64,000 nt of DNA, taken from the NCBI GenBank assembly GCA_947498355.1, contig CANMKA010000011.1, forward strand, positions 1 to 64,000, written 5' to 3'. The stretch comes from an uncultured Paraglaciecola sp. (GTDB lineage Bacteria; Pseudomonadota; Gammaproteobacteria; Enterobacterales; Alteromonadaceae). Position numbers and translations under genes: made by a program. Below are positions 27,095 to 35,752 of this stretch, one piece after another; the first letter of the stretch is position 1, and every line of letters begins with the position of its first letter. The notes beneath the pieces were generated by a model that searched no databases, was not told the DNA's origin, and saw only the letters and a list, made by a program, of their open reading frames with translations.

Positions 27095-27901
27095 ATGCAT
27101 AATCTAGACAGGTTACCCAGCCTTGAACGATTGCTTGCGGTCATGGTCGCACTGCGCGACCCAGAAACTGGTTGTCCTTGGGATAAACAACAGACTTTCG
27201 AAAGCATTATTCCCCATACGATTGAAGAGGCTTATGAAGTAGCTAATGCAATTCTTCACGAGGATACTCTTGCAGTAAAAGATGAGTTGGGCGACTTATT
27301 GTTTCAGGTGATTTTTTATGCCCAATTGGCTCAAGAGCAAGGTGATTACGACTTTTTAGATGTAGTGGATAATTTGTCAGATAAATTGATCCGTCGTCAC
27401 CCCCATGTGTTTGCTAACGATGGACAAGTAAATCCAGAGCAATTAGATGCCCAGTGGCAAGCAATCAAGCAGCAGGAGCGTCAAGCAAAAGGGCAAGGCA
27501 AAGATACCAGCGTCTTAGCGAATCTTTCTGCTGGTATGAGCCCGCTGTTAAAAGCCGATAAATTGCAAAAGCGTTGTGCCAAAGTTGGATTTGATTGGCC
27601 TGAACTCGAACCTGTGGTCGATAAAATCAAAGAAGAAATTGATGAAGTCTTGGTCGAAATTAATGCCCCCAGTCCTAAACCACAAGCGATTGAAGACGAG
27701 GTGGGGGATTTGCTATTTGCTGTAGTAAATTTAGCTCGCCATGCTGGGGTCAATCCAGAGCTAGCACTGATAAAAGCAAATAATAAGTTTGAAAGGCGTT
27801 TTCGTCAGGTTGAGCAAAAAGTCGAAAAACAGTCTTCTTTGCAAGAAGCCAGTTTAGCCGATATGGAACTCGCGTGGCAGCAAGTAAAAGCCCAAGAATA
27901 A
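27095..27901 (+). CDS. mazG: nucleoside triphosphate pyrophosphohydrolase MazG
   Basis: This enzyme hydrolyses NTPs and dNTPs to monophosphates and pyrophosphate, and in E. coli it is linked to clearing aberrant nucleotides and lowering ppGpp effects. Its 268 residues hold two MazG domains. The first has CPWDKQQTFESI, EEAYEVANAI and KDELGDLLFQVIFYA; the second has EEIDEVLVEI and EDEVGDLLFAVVNLARH, each with the metal-binding E-x-x-E and E-x-x-D helices. The ATG directly follows the relA stop. In E. coli mazEF lies between the two genes; here it is absent. Confidence 0.95.
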   Translation: MHNLDRLPSLERLLAVMVALRDPETGCPWDKQQTFESIIPHTIEEAYEVANAILHEDTLAVKDELGDLLFQVIFYAQLAQEQGDYDFLDVVDNLSDKLIRRHPHVFANDGQVNPEQLDAQWQAIKQQERQAKGQGKDTSVLANLSAGMSPLLKADKLQKRCAKVGFDWPELEPVVDKIKEEIDEVLVEINAPSPKPQAIEDEVGDLLFAVVNLARHAGVNPELALIKANNKFERRFRQVEQKVEKQSSLQEASLADMELAWQQVKAQE

Positions 27902-27918
27902 ACAATACCTAGGTAAGG

Positions 27919-28695
27919 CTACCAATTTTCTCCCTTGCCAGTGGCCGCCCAAAAAATCCCACCGTAAACATGAGCTATAAACATAGGGTCAGTATAGGCA
28001 GCGCCCAAGTGGCCTAAACTGGTATAAAAGCTGCGCCCTCCGTCAAAATTCTGATACCAAGCTATGGGGTGAAATTGCCCCATTCCTTTGCCTTCTAACC
28101 CCCTGTCTTTCCATATTGCATAAGGTTCGTAGGTTTGCTCGTCTACTGTTAGTAAGTAATTAAGTTTGCCGGATGTTTCTTTGCCAAATTCGTAGTATTC
28201 ATCTGTCCAAGTAAAGTGCTTGGGTAGGGTTTCCATACCAATGAATTGGTGATTTTCGACCCGTAACTTGGCAGTCTGAATTCTTGGGTGGATAATAAAG
28301 CGCCTACCCAAGAGTTTTCCGTACCACTCCCAGTCATATTCGGTGGCTGCTGCACTGTGAATACCCACAAACCCTTTGCCAGACTGAATGAAGGCCTCCA
28401 TGGCTTTTTGTTGGGCTTTATTAAGCACGTCTCCAGTAGTATTTAAAAAAATAATGACTTGGTATTGCTTAAGTTTTTCTGGGGTAAATATGCCAGCGTC
28501 TTCATGCCAAGTTAACGTAAAATTATGTTGCTTTGATAAGGCTTGCAAGCCAGCCACTCCCTCTAAGATGGAAGAATGATGAAAGCCTTGAGTTTTAGTA
28601 AATAACAGGGCCTCAAATTGTTTAGCTTGGAGGACTTGGCACGAGAGTAAGCCCCAAAATAGGGTGAAAATAGCAAATGCTCTAATAGGGGTCAT
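27919..28695 (-). CDS. ThuA-like secreted protein
   Basis: This 258-residue protein is a ThuA (trehalose-utilisation type) domain with a class I amidotransferase-like fold. Motifs are LLFTKTQGFHHSSILEGV, VIIFLNTTGD, GFVGIHSAAATEYDWEWYGKLLG, HFTWTDEYYEF and GQFHPIAWYQ. The N-terminal signal could be cut as a lipoprotein (LLSC, Cys19) or after LQA. The ATG at 28695 with a GAGG site is chosen over 28758. Many members are attached to sugar-degrading systems; the reaction is often 3-keto-glycoside related or unknown. It converges on mazG with 17 bases between. Confidence 0.82.
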   Translation of the reverse strand: MTPIRAFAIFTLFWGLLSCQVLQAKQFEALLFTKTQGFHHSSILEGVAGLQALSKQHNFTLTWHEDAGIFTPEKLKQYQVIIFLNTTGDVLNKAQQKAMEAFIQSGKGFVGIHSAAATEYDWEWYGKLLGRRFIIHPRIQTAKLRVENHQFIGMETLPKHFTWTDEYYEFGKETSGKLNYLLTVDEQTYEPYAIWKDRGLEGKGMGQFHPIAWYQNFDGGRSFYTSLGHLGAAYTDPMFIAHVYGGIFWAATGKGENW

Positions 28696-28782
28696 GCGAA
28701 CCTCGCTTGGGTAAGGCAAGTTGTATTTGATTGAGGGGAAACGACTAAAGCCTATCAATATTACGGGAAAAGATAACTAAGT

Positions 28783-30096
28783 TTATTCGGATTCTACTCT
28801 ATTTCTACCCTTTTCTTTTGCTCGGTATAGCAGCAAGTCAGCCTTGTCTATGTAGGGTTGAATATCTTGGCAACCGTTGGGTATTTGGGTTATGCCGATA
28901 GAGGCCGTCGTAGTGATGCTATTTGGGTCAAGTTCTATGTTATGTTGTTCTATTGTTTGTCTGAGTCGTTCGGCAATCTCAGTGGCTTGGTTCAAAGGGG
29001 TATCACCAAGAAATACGACAAACTCTTCACCGCCAAATCTAGCCAATAGATCATGTTCGCGAATGCCGTCAGATAAGATATTGACTACGCTTATCAGTAC
29101 TTTATCTCCCGTTGCGTGTCCATATTTGTCATTAATTTTTTTAAAAAAATCTAGGTCTACCATTAAAATACATGAGCTGCTTTTTTCTCTATTTAATCGC
29201 GTTAGCTCTAGGCTAACGCGCTTTAAAAAGGCCCTTCGGTTTAAAGCGCCGGTTAGAAAGTCAGTATTTGCGGCTAAGTTTAATTTTTCGTTGGCTTGAT
29301 TGAGCTCGGCAACTTTTGCTTGAAGAGATAAGGTTTTTTCTTCGACTAAACGTTCGAGTTGAAGGTTTCGGTTTTCAAGCTCTAATCTAGCACTGTCTCT
29401 TTGGGTCGTGCGAATAATTACTTTGTCTAGGGTATTATTGTAAGCCCGCATTAAGTCGGTTAGCTCAGTATCATCATTCGAGGTTTTGTGGCTAATTGGG
29501 ACTTTCCCGCTGTAAATTTTTTCAACACTATCGAAGCGCAAATTGAATATCGAGGTATAGAGTTGTCCCACAGGAAAGCCAATTAACCTGCGGCCAACGA
29601 TTAGTATTATCAGCGCTAAAAATAGTGACTTGATCACTGCATTGGCTAAAATAAACACTATGTTGACTTTAATTCGTTGCCAAACCACAGACTGGTTGGC
29701 AACTAGCGTTATGGTACCTAAATTCATATCGGCATTTTGGCCATTACTAAAGATAATTGGCGCTGAAAAACGGATGGCGTGACTTTCGTTTAGGCTACCT
29801 TTAGCAATAGTCAGCTCATCTTGATTAGCGGTGATCACGACTCCAGACACAAAGTTGAGGCCGTAAATGCCCTTAGCCAAGCTATTGACTTGTTGATGGT
29901 TCCATTCCCATATTCCAATAGACAATGATTCTCGGGTACTGCCATATACAGATTTAAGGTCTTCCAATATGTGGGAGCTGAGGTTTCTGTACTCAAAGAA
30001 CACGTGAATTAATGAAACGAAAATAGCGATGGCGAAATAGAATGAAAACGTCCATGTAATAAATAATCGCATTAAACGCGAGTGAGTTACTTTCAT
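28783..30096 (-). CDS. membrane diguanylate cyclase
   Basis: This enzyme makes cyclic di-GMP from two GTP. Its 437 residues have membrane helices at about 11-33 and 150-172. They flank a periplasmic sensor region of about 115 residues, followed by a HAMP-like linker, a coiled coil (about 235-270) and a GGDEF domain. The active site reads GGEEF at 355-359, and the inhibitory site RxxD (REHD, 346-349) lies five residues before it, so product feedback is expected. It is monocistronic, with the start at ATG 30096, divergent from the MAPEG gene. The sensed signal is unknown. Confidence 0.92.
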   Translation of the reverse strand: MKVTHSRLMRLFITWTFSFYFAIAIFVSLIHVFFEYRNLSSHILEDLKSVYGSTRESLSIGIWEWNHQQVNSLAKGIYGLNFVSGVVITANQDELTIAKGSLNESHAIRFSAPIIFSNGQNADMNLGTITLVANQSVVWQRIKVNIVFILANAVIKSLFLALIILIVGRRLIGFPVGQLYTSIFNLRFDSVEKIYSGKVPISHKTSNDDTELTDLMRAYNNTLDKVIIRTTQRDSARLELENRNLQLERLVEEKTLSLQAKVAELNQANEKLNLAANTDFLTGALNRRAFLKRVSLELTRLNREKSSSCILMVDLDFFKKINDKYGHATGDKVLISVVNILSDGIREHDLLARFGGEEFVVFLGDTPLNQATEIAERLRQTIEQHNIELDPNSITTTASIGITQIPNGCQDIQPYIDKADLLLYRAKEKGRNRVESE

Positions 30097-30356
30097 ATAA
30101 AAAAACGACTATCCAAATACAATGCTGAGATTTAAGCCTAAGCTCAAATCCCTAAATCATCAAATCATCGCAAGTTTTTTTACCAAGTTCAGGTCAATTA
30201 TATTAACCCCATAGCTAAAGCTATCCGGCCCTTAAGGCGTTTATGGCTTTTTTGATTGACTATCAAGGGATAGCACGAGATAAATAACAGCCAAAAGACG
30301 AGTTTGATGTTTTTTAGCATATATTTTCGCAACGATTTTTACGATAAGGATTACAC

Positions 30357-30770
30357 ATGAGCGCCACAATTTTTGCAGTTATTGGCTACATAGGGCTAAT
30401 TTTGGTGTTGTTAGTAGCAATTGCAGTTTATCGCACCCTGCTAGTAAGTAATAAGAGCAAAGCATCAAATGAATTTAATCCTTCGGGCTCAGACGTATCG
30501 CCTTTTGGGCAACGCTTAACACGCGTTCACGCCAATGCGGTCGAAAGTTTTCCTTTTGTTGGTGGCGCTATGTTGTTGGCACTCGCTACTAACTCCACTG
30601 TGATCACTGATGGTTTAGCCTTGTGGCTTTTGGCAGCAAGGTTCGGCCAAGCCTGTATCCACCTATATTCTACTAGTGTAATGGCGGTGCAGATCCGCTT
30701 TGTATTCTTTCTTGTACAGCTAGGAATAGTGGGCTACTGGTTATGGCAGTTAGGGCTAAAATTTAGTTAA
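30357..30770 (+). CDS. MAPEG family membrane protein
   Basis: This 137-residue protein has four hydrophobic helices and the MAPEG (membrane-associated eicosanoid/glutathione metabolism) pattern, with RLTRVHANAVESFPFVGGAM after the first helix and LAARFGQACIHLYS in the third. Bacterial members are poorly studied; some have glutathione transferase or peroxidase activity. An AAGGATT site precedes the ATG. It stands upstream of the DUF418 gene on the same strand with 68 bases between. Confidence 0.85.
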   Translation: MSATIFAVIGYIGLILVLLVAIAVYRTLLVSNKSKASNEFNPSGSDVSPFGQRLTRVHANAVESFPFVGGAMLLALATNSTVITDGLALWLLAARFGQACIHLYSTSVMAVQIRFVFFLVQLGIVGYWLWQLGLKFS

Positions 30771-30838
30771 CTTAGATAGCTAAGGGAATCAATAGACCCT
30801 AGAGAATAGAATAACAAGGAAGGTAAGGAGTCAACTGG

Positions 30839-32065
30839 ATGACGACATTTTCATCACAGCGCATTGAATTGATAGACATGTTCAGAGGCTTTGCCGTTTT
30901 GGGCTTGTTGTGTATGAACACTATCAGTTTTGCCATGCCCATAGGGGCGTATCTTAATCCGTATGCGTATTTGCCCGATTCTTTCTTAAACGTCCCCCTT
31001 TTTTACTTTATGCATATTTTTGCAGACCAAAAATTTATGGGTATTTTTTCGTTGTTGTTTGGGGTGAGTGCGTATTTATTACTTTTAAAGCAACAAGATA
31101 GCCCCACTAGTAGCCATAAAGATTACTTTGTACGGAACCTTTGGTTGGTGATATTTGGCTTAGCCCATGGCATCTTAATTTGGAAGGGCGATGTATTACT
31201 GATCTATGGCTTATCTGCATTTATTTTATACTTTTTTCGGAATGTCTCTGCTTTTATTTTAGTTGCAGCAGGACTTTGCGTGTACCTAATACCTAATGTG
31301 TTTTTTATTGATTTGTCTATGCAATTAGCCGAGTTATCAGCTGAGGATATAGCATGGCTGAACAATATTTGGCAGCCAAATCCCGATAGTTTACGGGCCT
31401 TAAAAGACATATTTAGGGGAGACTACTTGTCTCAGCTTACGTTCAGAGTGTCTGGTCATTCTAACAAGCCCAAGTTGGCTTCTGAGTTACTTACCTTTTA
31501 TTTGTTTATAGACGGTTTTGGCCGAGCCTTTGGCATGATGCTGGTTGGTATGGGCTTGTTTAAGTTGGGCGTGTTTACTTCTCATTGCTCTAAAAAGCTG
31601 AATTTGTGCCTGATTGTATTGGGTTTGCTTGTGGGGATGAGTCTTATTGCTGTAGGCATTTATGCAAATTATCAGCACGAATTTTCGGCGACTTATGGGT
31701 TGTTTAACGGGCGTATGTACAACAATATGGCTACCCCTTTTATGGTGATGAGTTACCTGTGCCTTTTCAATTTGTTAGTGCGTTGCCAAGGATTTACTCT
31801 GCTTAAGTTTTATTTGTCAGCGGTAGGTAAGCTTGCGCTTACTAACTACTTGGCGCAGAGCTTATTGGCTAGTTTGATTTTTTATGGTTGGGGGCTAGCT
31901 TGGTACGGACAGTTAAATCGGGCCGAGGTATATTTACTTATTCCGGTTATCGCTTGCTTGCAAATCGTGTTCTCTGTGTTTTGGTTAATGCATTTTCGTT
32001 ATGGCCCGATTGAATGGATATGGAGAGTGCTAACTCAAGGCCCGGTATCCATTCGCCGAACATAG
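30839..32065 (+). CDS. DUF418 family membrane protein
   Basis: This 408-residue integral membrane protein has about ten hydrophobic helices. The N-terminus RIELIDMFRGFAVLGLLCMNT is the typical DUF418/YeiB opening, related to heparan-alpha-glucosaminide acetyltransferase and acyltransferase-3-like proteins. The C-terminal DUF418 block (LSAVGKLALTNYLAQSLLAS and FRYGPIEWIWR) is complete. A transport or acyl-transfer role is suggested for the family, but no substrate is known. Confidence 0.88.
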   Translation: MTTFSSQRIELIDMFRGFAVLGLLCMNTISFAMPIGAYLNPYAYLPDSFLNVPLFYFMHIFADQKFMGIFSLLFGVSAYLLLLKQQDSPTSSHKDYFVRNLWLVIFGLAHGILIWKGDVLLIYGLSAFILYFFRNVSAFILVAAGLCVYLIPNVFFIDLSMQLAELSAEDIAWLNNIWQPNPDSLRALKDIFRGDYLSQLTFRVSGHSNKPKLASELLTFYLFIDGFGRAFGMMLVGMGLFKLGVFTSHCSKKLNLCLIVLGLLVGMSLIAVGIYANYQHEFSATYGLFNGRMYNNMATPFMVMSYLCLFNLLVRCQGFTLLKFYLSAVGKLALTNYLAQSLLASLIFYGWGLAWYGQLNRAEVYLLIPVIACLQIVFSVFWLMHFRYGPIEWIWRVLTQGPVSIRRT

Positions 32066-32275
32066 GGTTAGTCTCTTCACTTTCTTGGATTATGATTGAT
32101 GATTGTCGTCAGCCGTTATTCACCCACGAATATAACTGCCCCAGAGCAAAGCCCTAAAAATCAGCATACAGGAAGACATTAACCAGACCTGCCTTTAGCC
32201 GCATTCAGAGTGAGCAATTGTTAGAATGACTTGGTATTATGTCTGTCTTTGCACCTCTTAGTTTGTAGTCTTGAC

Positions 32276-34117
32276 ATGTTTTCATTTTTTGAGCGATTAA
32301 CCAATCCGTTTCCAGCTGAACATCCAACTCAGCCACCCAAAACCATTTTAGCGTTTTGCCGTCACTACACTGAGGGAATGTGGCCCGCGATTTTTTCTGT
32401 ATCCTTTCTGGCAGCCTGTGTGGCAGCCCTAGAAGTGTCTCTGTTTGGTTACTTAGGTGAATTAGTGGATTTACTGGCAGCGAGCGATCCAGATACGTTT
32501 TTAGAGCAGAATTCTGCTGATTTAATTTGGATGGGATTGTTGGTGCTGGTGGTACTGCCCGTCTTGGTGGTCATGCAATCGACTATCTCTCACCAAAGCT
32601 TAATGGGGAATTACCCCATGAAAATACGCTGGCAAGCCCACCGTTATGTGATTGGACAAAGCCTAGACTATTTTCAAAATGAATTTGCAGGTCGGGTGGC
32701 CACTAAAGTTATGCAAACGGCCTTATCTGTGCGCGAAACCGTGATGAAAACCTTAGATATTATGGTTTACGTTAGTGTGTACTTTGTCAGCATAGTGTAT
32801 TTAGTATTTACGGCTGATTGGCGTTTAACGGCACCCTTAGTGGTATGGTTTGTTGTGTATGTAGTGATACTGCGAGTGCTGATCCCTAAGTTAAAACGGG
32901 TATCACAAGAACAAGCTGATTCGCGCTCATTAATGACAGGGCGAATTGTTGACAGCTACACCAATATCACCACAGTTAAACTGTTTGCCCATACCAGTCG
33001 CGAAGCGGATTATGCCAAAGAAGGCATGATGGGCTTTCTTCAAAAGGTCTATCCGCAAATGCGCTTAGCCACTGTGCTATACGGCTGTGTTTGGTTTAGC
33101 AATGCCTTGCTAGTGTTCAGTATTAGTGCCCTCGCTATTTACCTGTGGATGGAAGGTCTAGTGTCTCCCGGCGAAATAGCCATAACCGTCAGTTTATGCC
33201 TGCGTTTAAACGGTATGTCCCAGTGGGTAATGTGGGAAGTGTCATCTTTATTTGAAAACATAGGAACCGTCCAAGATGGTATAAATAGTTTGTCTGTCCC
33301 TGTTGATGTGCAAGATGAATCGAATGCTAAGCCACTTATTATGCAAGGTGGTGGCATTGAATTTAGAGCTGTTAATTTTGGTTATCAAGGGGCAGGTGGC
33401 CTGCCTATTTCAGTGTTTAAAAACTTAAATATTAAGATTAAGCCGGGTGAAAAAGTCGGTTTAGTTGGCCGTTCGGGAGCAGGTAAATCAACCTTAGTTA
33501 ACTTGTTACTTAGGTTTTACGATGTACAAACGGGCAGTATAAAAATCGATAATCAAGATATTAGCCAACTTAAGCAAGAGTCGTTACGCGCCAATATAAG
33601 TATGGTTACCCAAGATACGTCTTTGTTGCACAGATCGGTTCGAGACAACATTTTGTATGGCCGGTTAGATGCCAACGAAGAAGATATGATACATGCCGCT
33701 AAGCAGGCCGAGGCTCACGAATTTATTCAAACCTTGTCTGATAAGCAGGGCCGCACTGGGTACGATGCCCATGTTGGCGAGCGGGGAGTAAAACTGTCTG
33801 GTGGTCAGCGTCAGCGTATTGCTATTGCTAGAGTGATGCTAAAAGATGCGCCGATATTAGTTTTAGATGAGGCGACGTCAGCCTTAGATTCTGAAGTCGA
33901 AATGGCGATTCAAGAATGTCTGAATAAAGTGATGCAAAACAAAACGGTATTGGCCATTGCCCATAGGCTGTCAACCATTGCGCAAATGGATAGATTGCTC
34001 GTATTAGACGAAGGTAGTATAGTGGAGTCTGGTTCTCATCAAGAATTGCTACAGCAAGGCGGTATTTACGCCAAGCTTTGGGATCATCAAACGGGTGGGT
34101 TTATCGGCTTGGAGTAG
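32276..34117 (+). CDS. ABC exporter, fused permease and ATPase
   Basis: This 613-residue half-transporter (works as a dimer) has a six-helix membrane domain over about residues 40-310. Its ATPase has Walker A VGRSGAGKST, Q-loop MVTQDTSLLHRS, signature LSGGQRQR, Walker B PILVLDEATSALD and H-loop AHRLST. It belongs to the lipid A/multidrug exporter (MsbA/MdlB-like) group. The ATG at 32276 (MFSFFERLTNPFP) is preferred to the upstream start at 32231; neither has a strong ribosome-binding site. A small periplasmic binding-protein-like gene starts seven bases after its stop. Substrate unknown. Confidence 0.9.
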   Translation: MFSFFERLTNPFPAEHPTQPPKTILAFCRHYTEGMWPAIFSVSFLAACVAALEVSLFGYLGELVDLLAASDPDTFLEQNSADLIWMGLLVLVVLPVLVVMQSTISHQSLMGNYPMKIRWQAHRYVIGQSLDYFQNEFAGRVATKVMQTALSVRETVMKTLDIMVYVSVYFVSIVYLVFTADWRLTAPLVVWFVVYVVILRVLIPKLKRVSQEQADSRSLMTGRIVDSYTNITTVKLFAHTSREADYAKEGMMGFLQKVYPQMRLATVLYGCVWFSNALLVFSISALAIYLWMEGLVSPGEIAITVSLCLRLNGMSQWVMWEVSSLFENIGTVQDGINSLSVPVDVQDESNAKPLIMQGGGIEFRAVNFGYQGAGGLPISVFKNLNIKIKPGEKVGLVGRSGAGKSTLVNLLLRFYDVQTGSIKIDNQDISQLKQESLRANISMVTQDTSLLHRSVRDNILYGRLDANEEDMIHAAKQAEAHEFIQTLSDKQGRTGYDAHVGERGVKLSGGQRQRIAIARVMLKDAPILVLDEATSALDSEVEMAIQECLNKVMQNKTVLAIAHRLSTIAQMDRLLVLDEGSIVESGSHQELLQQGGIYAKLWDHQTGGFIGLE

Positions 34118-34124
34118 TAGTCAA

Positions 34125-34829
34125 ATGCTAAGTGTCCGTCGCGCATTTAATGGGTTTTTTATGTTGTTGTTGTTAGTGCTGGTGGTTTCGGCCTCAAGCT
34201 TTGCGACGGTTAAAAAGCATCCAAAGACTCTGACATTGTCGCATGTTAACCACCCTGTAATTATTCACGACCTTGTCCCCCTCCTCGAACGAACCTATCA
34301 AAAACTGAACATAGAAACCAAGTTTGTCATGCAACCCTCGGCCCGCAATTTGCGAGTAGTGAGTATGGGGCTAGCCGACGGCGATGTGGCCTACAGTGAT
34401 TTGTTATTTGCAGACAACCCAGACTTAATTCGTGTTCCACCTAATTTACTAAAGAGTATTTTTGTTTTGCTTTGTGCTCCGGGCGCGGAGTGTAACGCCC
34501 AAGTGTTGTTCGATAAAGAGCACTTGGTTGCCATTACTCAAAGCTCCCAATTTGGAGTAGAAACTTGGTATAAAGCTCCTTTGGGAGCGGCTCATTACCG
34601 TATTAACGACTTGTCTTCGATTCCTAGGTTAATTACTGATGGGCGGGTCCAATATGGGGTATATGTATTTGGTGAGCACCAAGTATTGAGTGATGAGATA
34701 AAGGCCCTGGGTATCGAACGTTTGTTTACCACTGACACCTACCACACTCTGCACAAAAAATTTGCCCATATGCGTGACGATGTCAGCCGAGCGCTAACCG
34801 AGGCTATGGCCGAGACGGGCATGCCTTAG
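34125..34829 (+). CDS. periplasmic binding-protein-like protein (SBP_bac_3 type)
   Basis: This 234-residue secreted protein has a long hydrophobic signal (MLLLLVLVVSASSFA). A bilobed type II binding fold follows, with TLTLSHVNHPVIIHDLVPLLERTYQKL resembling the first lobe of amino-acid-type binding proteins, and PSARNLRVVSMGLADGDVAYSD. It is shorter than most family members. A GGAG lies 10 bases before the ATG. Closeness to the ABC exporter gene suggests joint transcription, but an exporter does not need a binding protein, so a functional link is uncertain. Confidence 0.7.
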   Translation: MLSVRRAFNGFFMLLLLVLVVSASSFATVKKHPKTLTLSHVNHPVIIHDLVPLLERTYQKLNIETKFVMQPSARNLRVVSMGLADGDVAYSDLLFADNPDLIRVPPNLLKSIFVLLCAPGAECNAQVLFDKEHLVAITQSSQFGVETWYKAPLGAAHYRINDLSSIPRLITDGRVQYGVYVFGEHQVLSDEIKALGIERLFTTDTYHTLHKKFAHMRDDVSRALTEAMAETGMP

Positions 34830-34852
34830 GCAGTCCAAACGGCTTACGCTAC

Positions 34853-35554
34853 TTACACCACTAGGGTGCTGAGTAAGCCAATGAGTCCACCAAACGCACC
34901 GCCCCATACGACCAACCAACCTAAGTGCTGCTTAATCATCTGTTGCACTATCTGTTTGACCATTTGTGGAGTGAGTTCTTCTAGTCTTTGCTCGACGATT
35001 AACTGAATACTTTGCTGCAATTTAGCATTATCGCCACTGCCTTGCAGCTGGGCATGTAATGCCAAGGTAAATTCGGGTTGCCCAGCAATGTCTGTGATGG
35101 ATTGGGTCATCTTGTCGACAAAAGGCTGACGCAGAGGCTCTAATGCTTCGACGCCACCAAACATGCCTAGCATTTGTCCAAACGATGATTCTTGAATAGT
35201 CGCTACCAGTGAATCAAAGGTAGGAGCTAAATCTATTTTTTTGATAATGGGCGTTAGGTCGAGTGTAAGGTTTTCACTGCCTTGGCTAATAAAGCGCTGG
35301 ATATTTTGCTCGGTGAAAAACTGCTCCATGATCAAACGTTTAATCGCGACTTTAAACTCTTCGAAGCGTTCTGGGATAATGCCAGACCCATACAAACCTG
35401 GGACTTTTTCGAATAGCATATGCACCGCTAGCCAGTTAGTGACAGCCCCAGACAAGGCAAATAAACCAATGGTTAATAAGCTGGTATTGGCCATTGTATA
35501 GCCTGCAATTACCAGTAGTAGGGCAAGAATGTTGGTGACTAGGCTTTTATTCAT
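34853..35554 (-). CDS. DUF445 membrane protein
   Basis: This 233-residue DUF445 family protein has N-terminal membrane helices (LVTNILALLLVIAGYTMA and LLTIGLFALSGAVTNWLAVHMLF), a helical soluble middle part with repeated amphipathic helices (about 70-205), and a final membrane helix (LVVWGGAFGGLIGLLSTLVV). The GAVTNWLA block is the family hallmark. The start is taken at ATG 35554. Function is unknown. It is convergent with the binding-protein-like gene and divergent from the antiporter. Confidence 0.82.
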   Translation of the reverse strand: MNKSLVTNILALLLVIAGYTMANTSLLTIGLFALSGAVTNWLAVHMLFEKVPGLYGSGIIPERFEEFKVAIKRLIMEQFFTEQNIQRFISQGSENLTLDLTPIIKKIDLAPTFDSLVATIQESSFGQMLGMFGGVEALEPLRQPFVDKMTQSITDIAGQPEFTLALHAQLQGSGDNAKLQQSIQLIVEQRLEELTPQMVKQIVQQMIKQHLGWLVVWGGAFGGLIGLLSTLVV

Positions 35555-35752
35555 GTTGTGGCTCAAAATCAAAAAATATGACGGCTTTTTACCTTAGTCT
35601 GGTAAGAGGTGTCAATTAAATTCCCAAGTCGAGCCTATGCCCTTGGCTAATGTAGGTTATCATACGAGCACTAAGGTCTGTTGACCTATACTGTCAGCAA
35701 GGGGCAACAGCCCCTGAGTGTATCTTTTATTGTTTCGTTGTAAGGCTAATTA

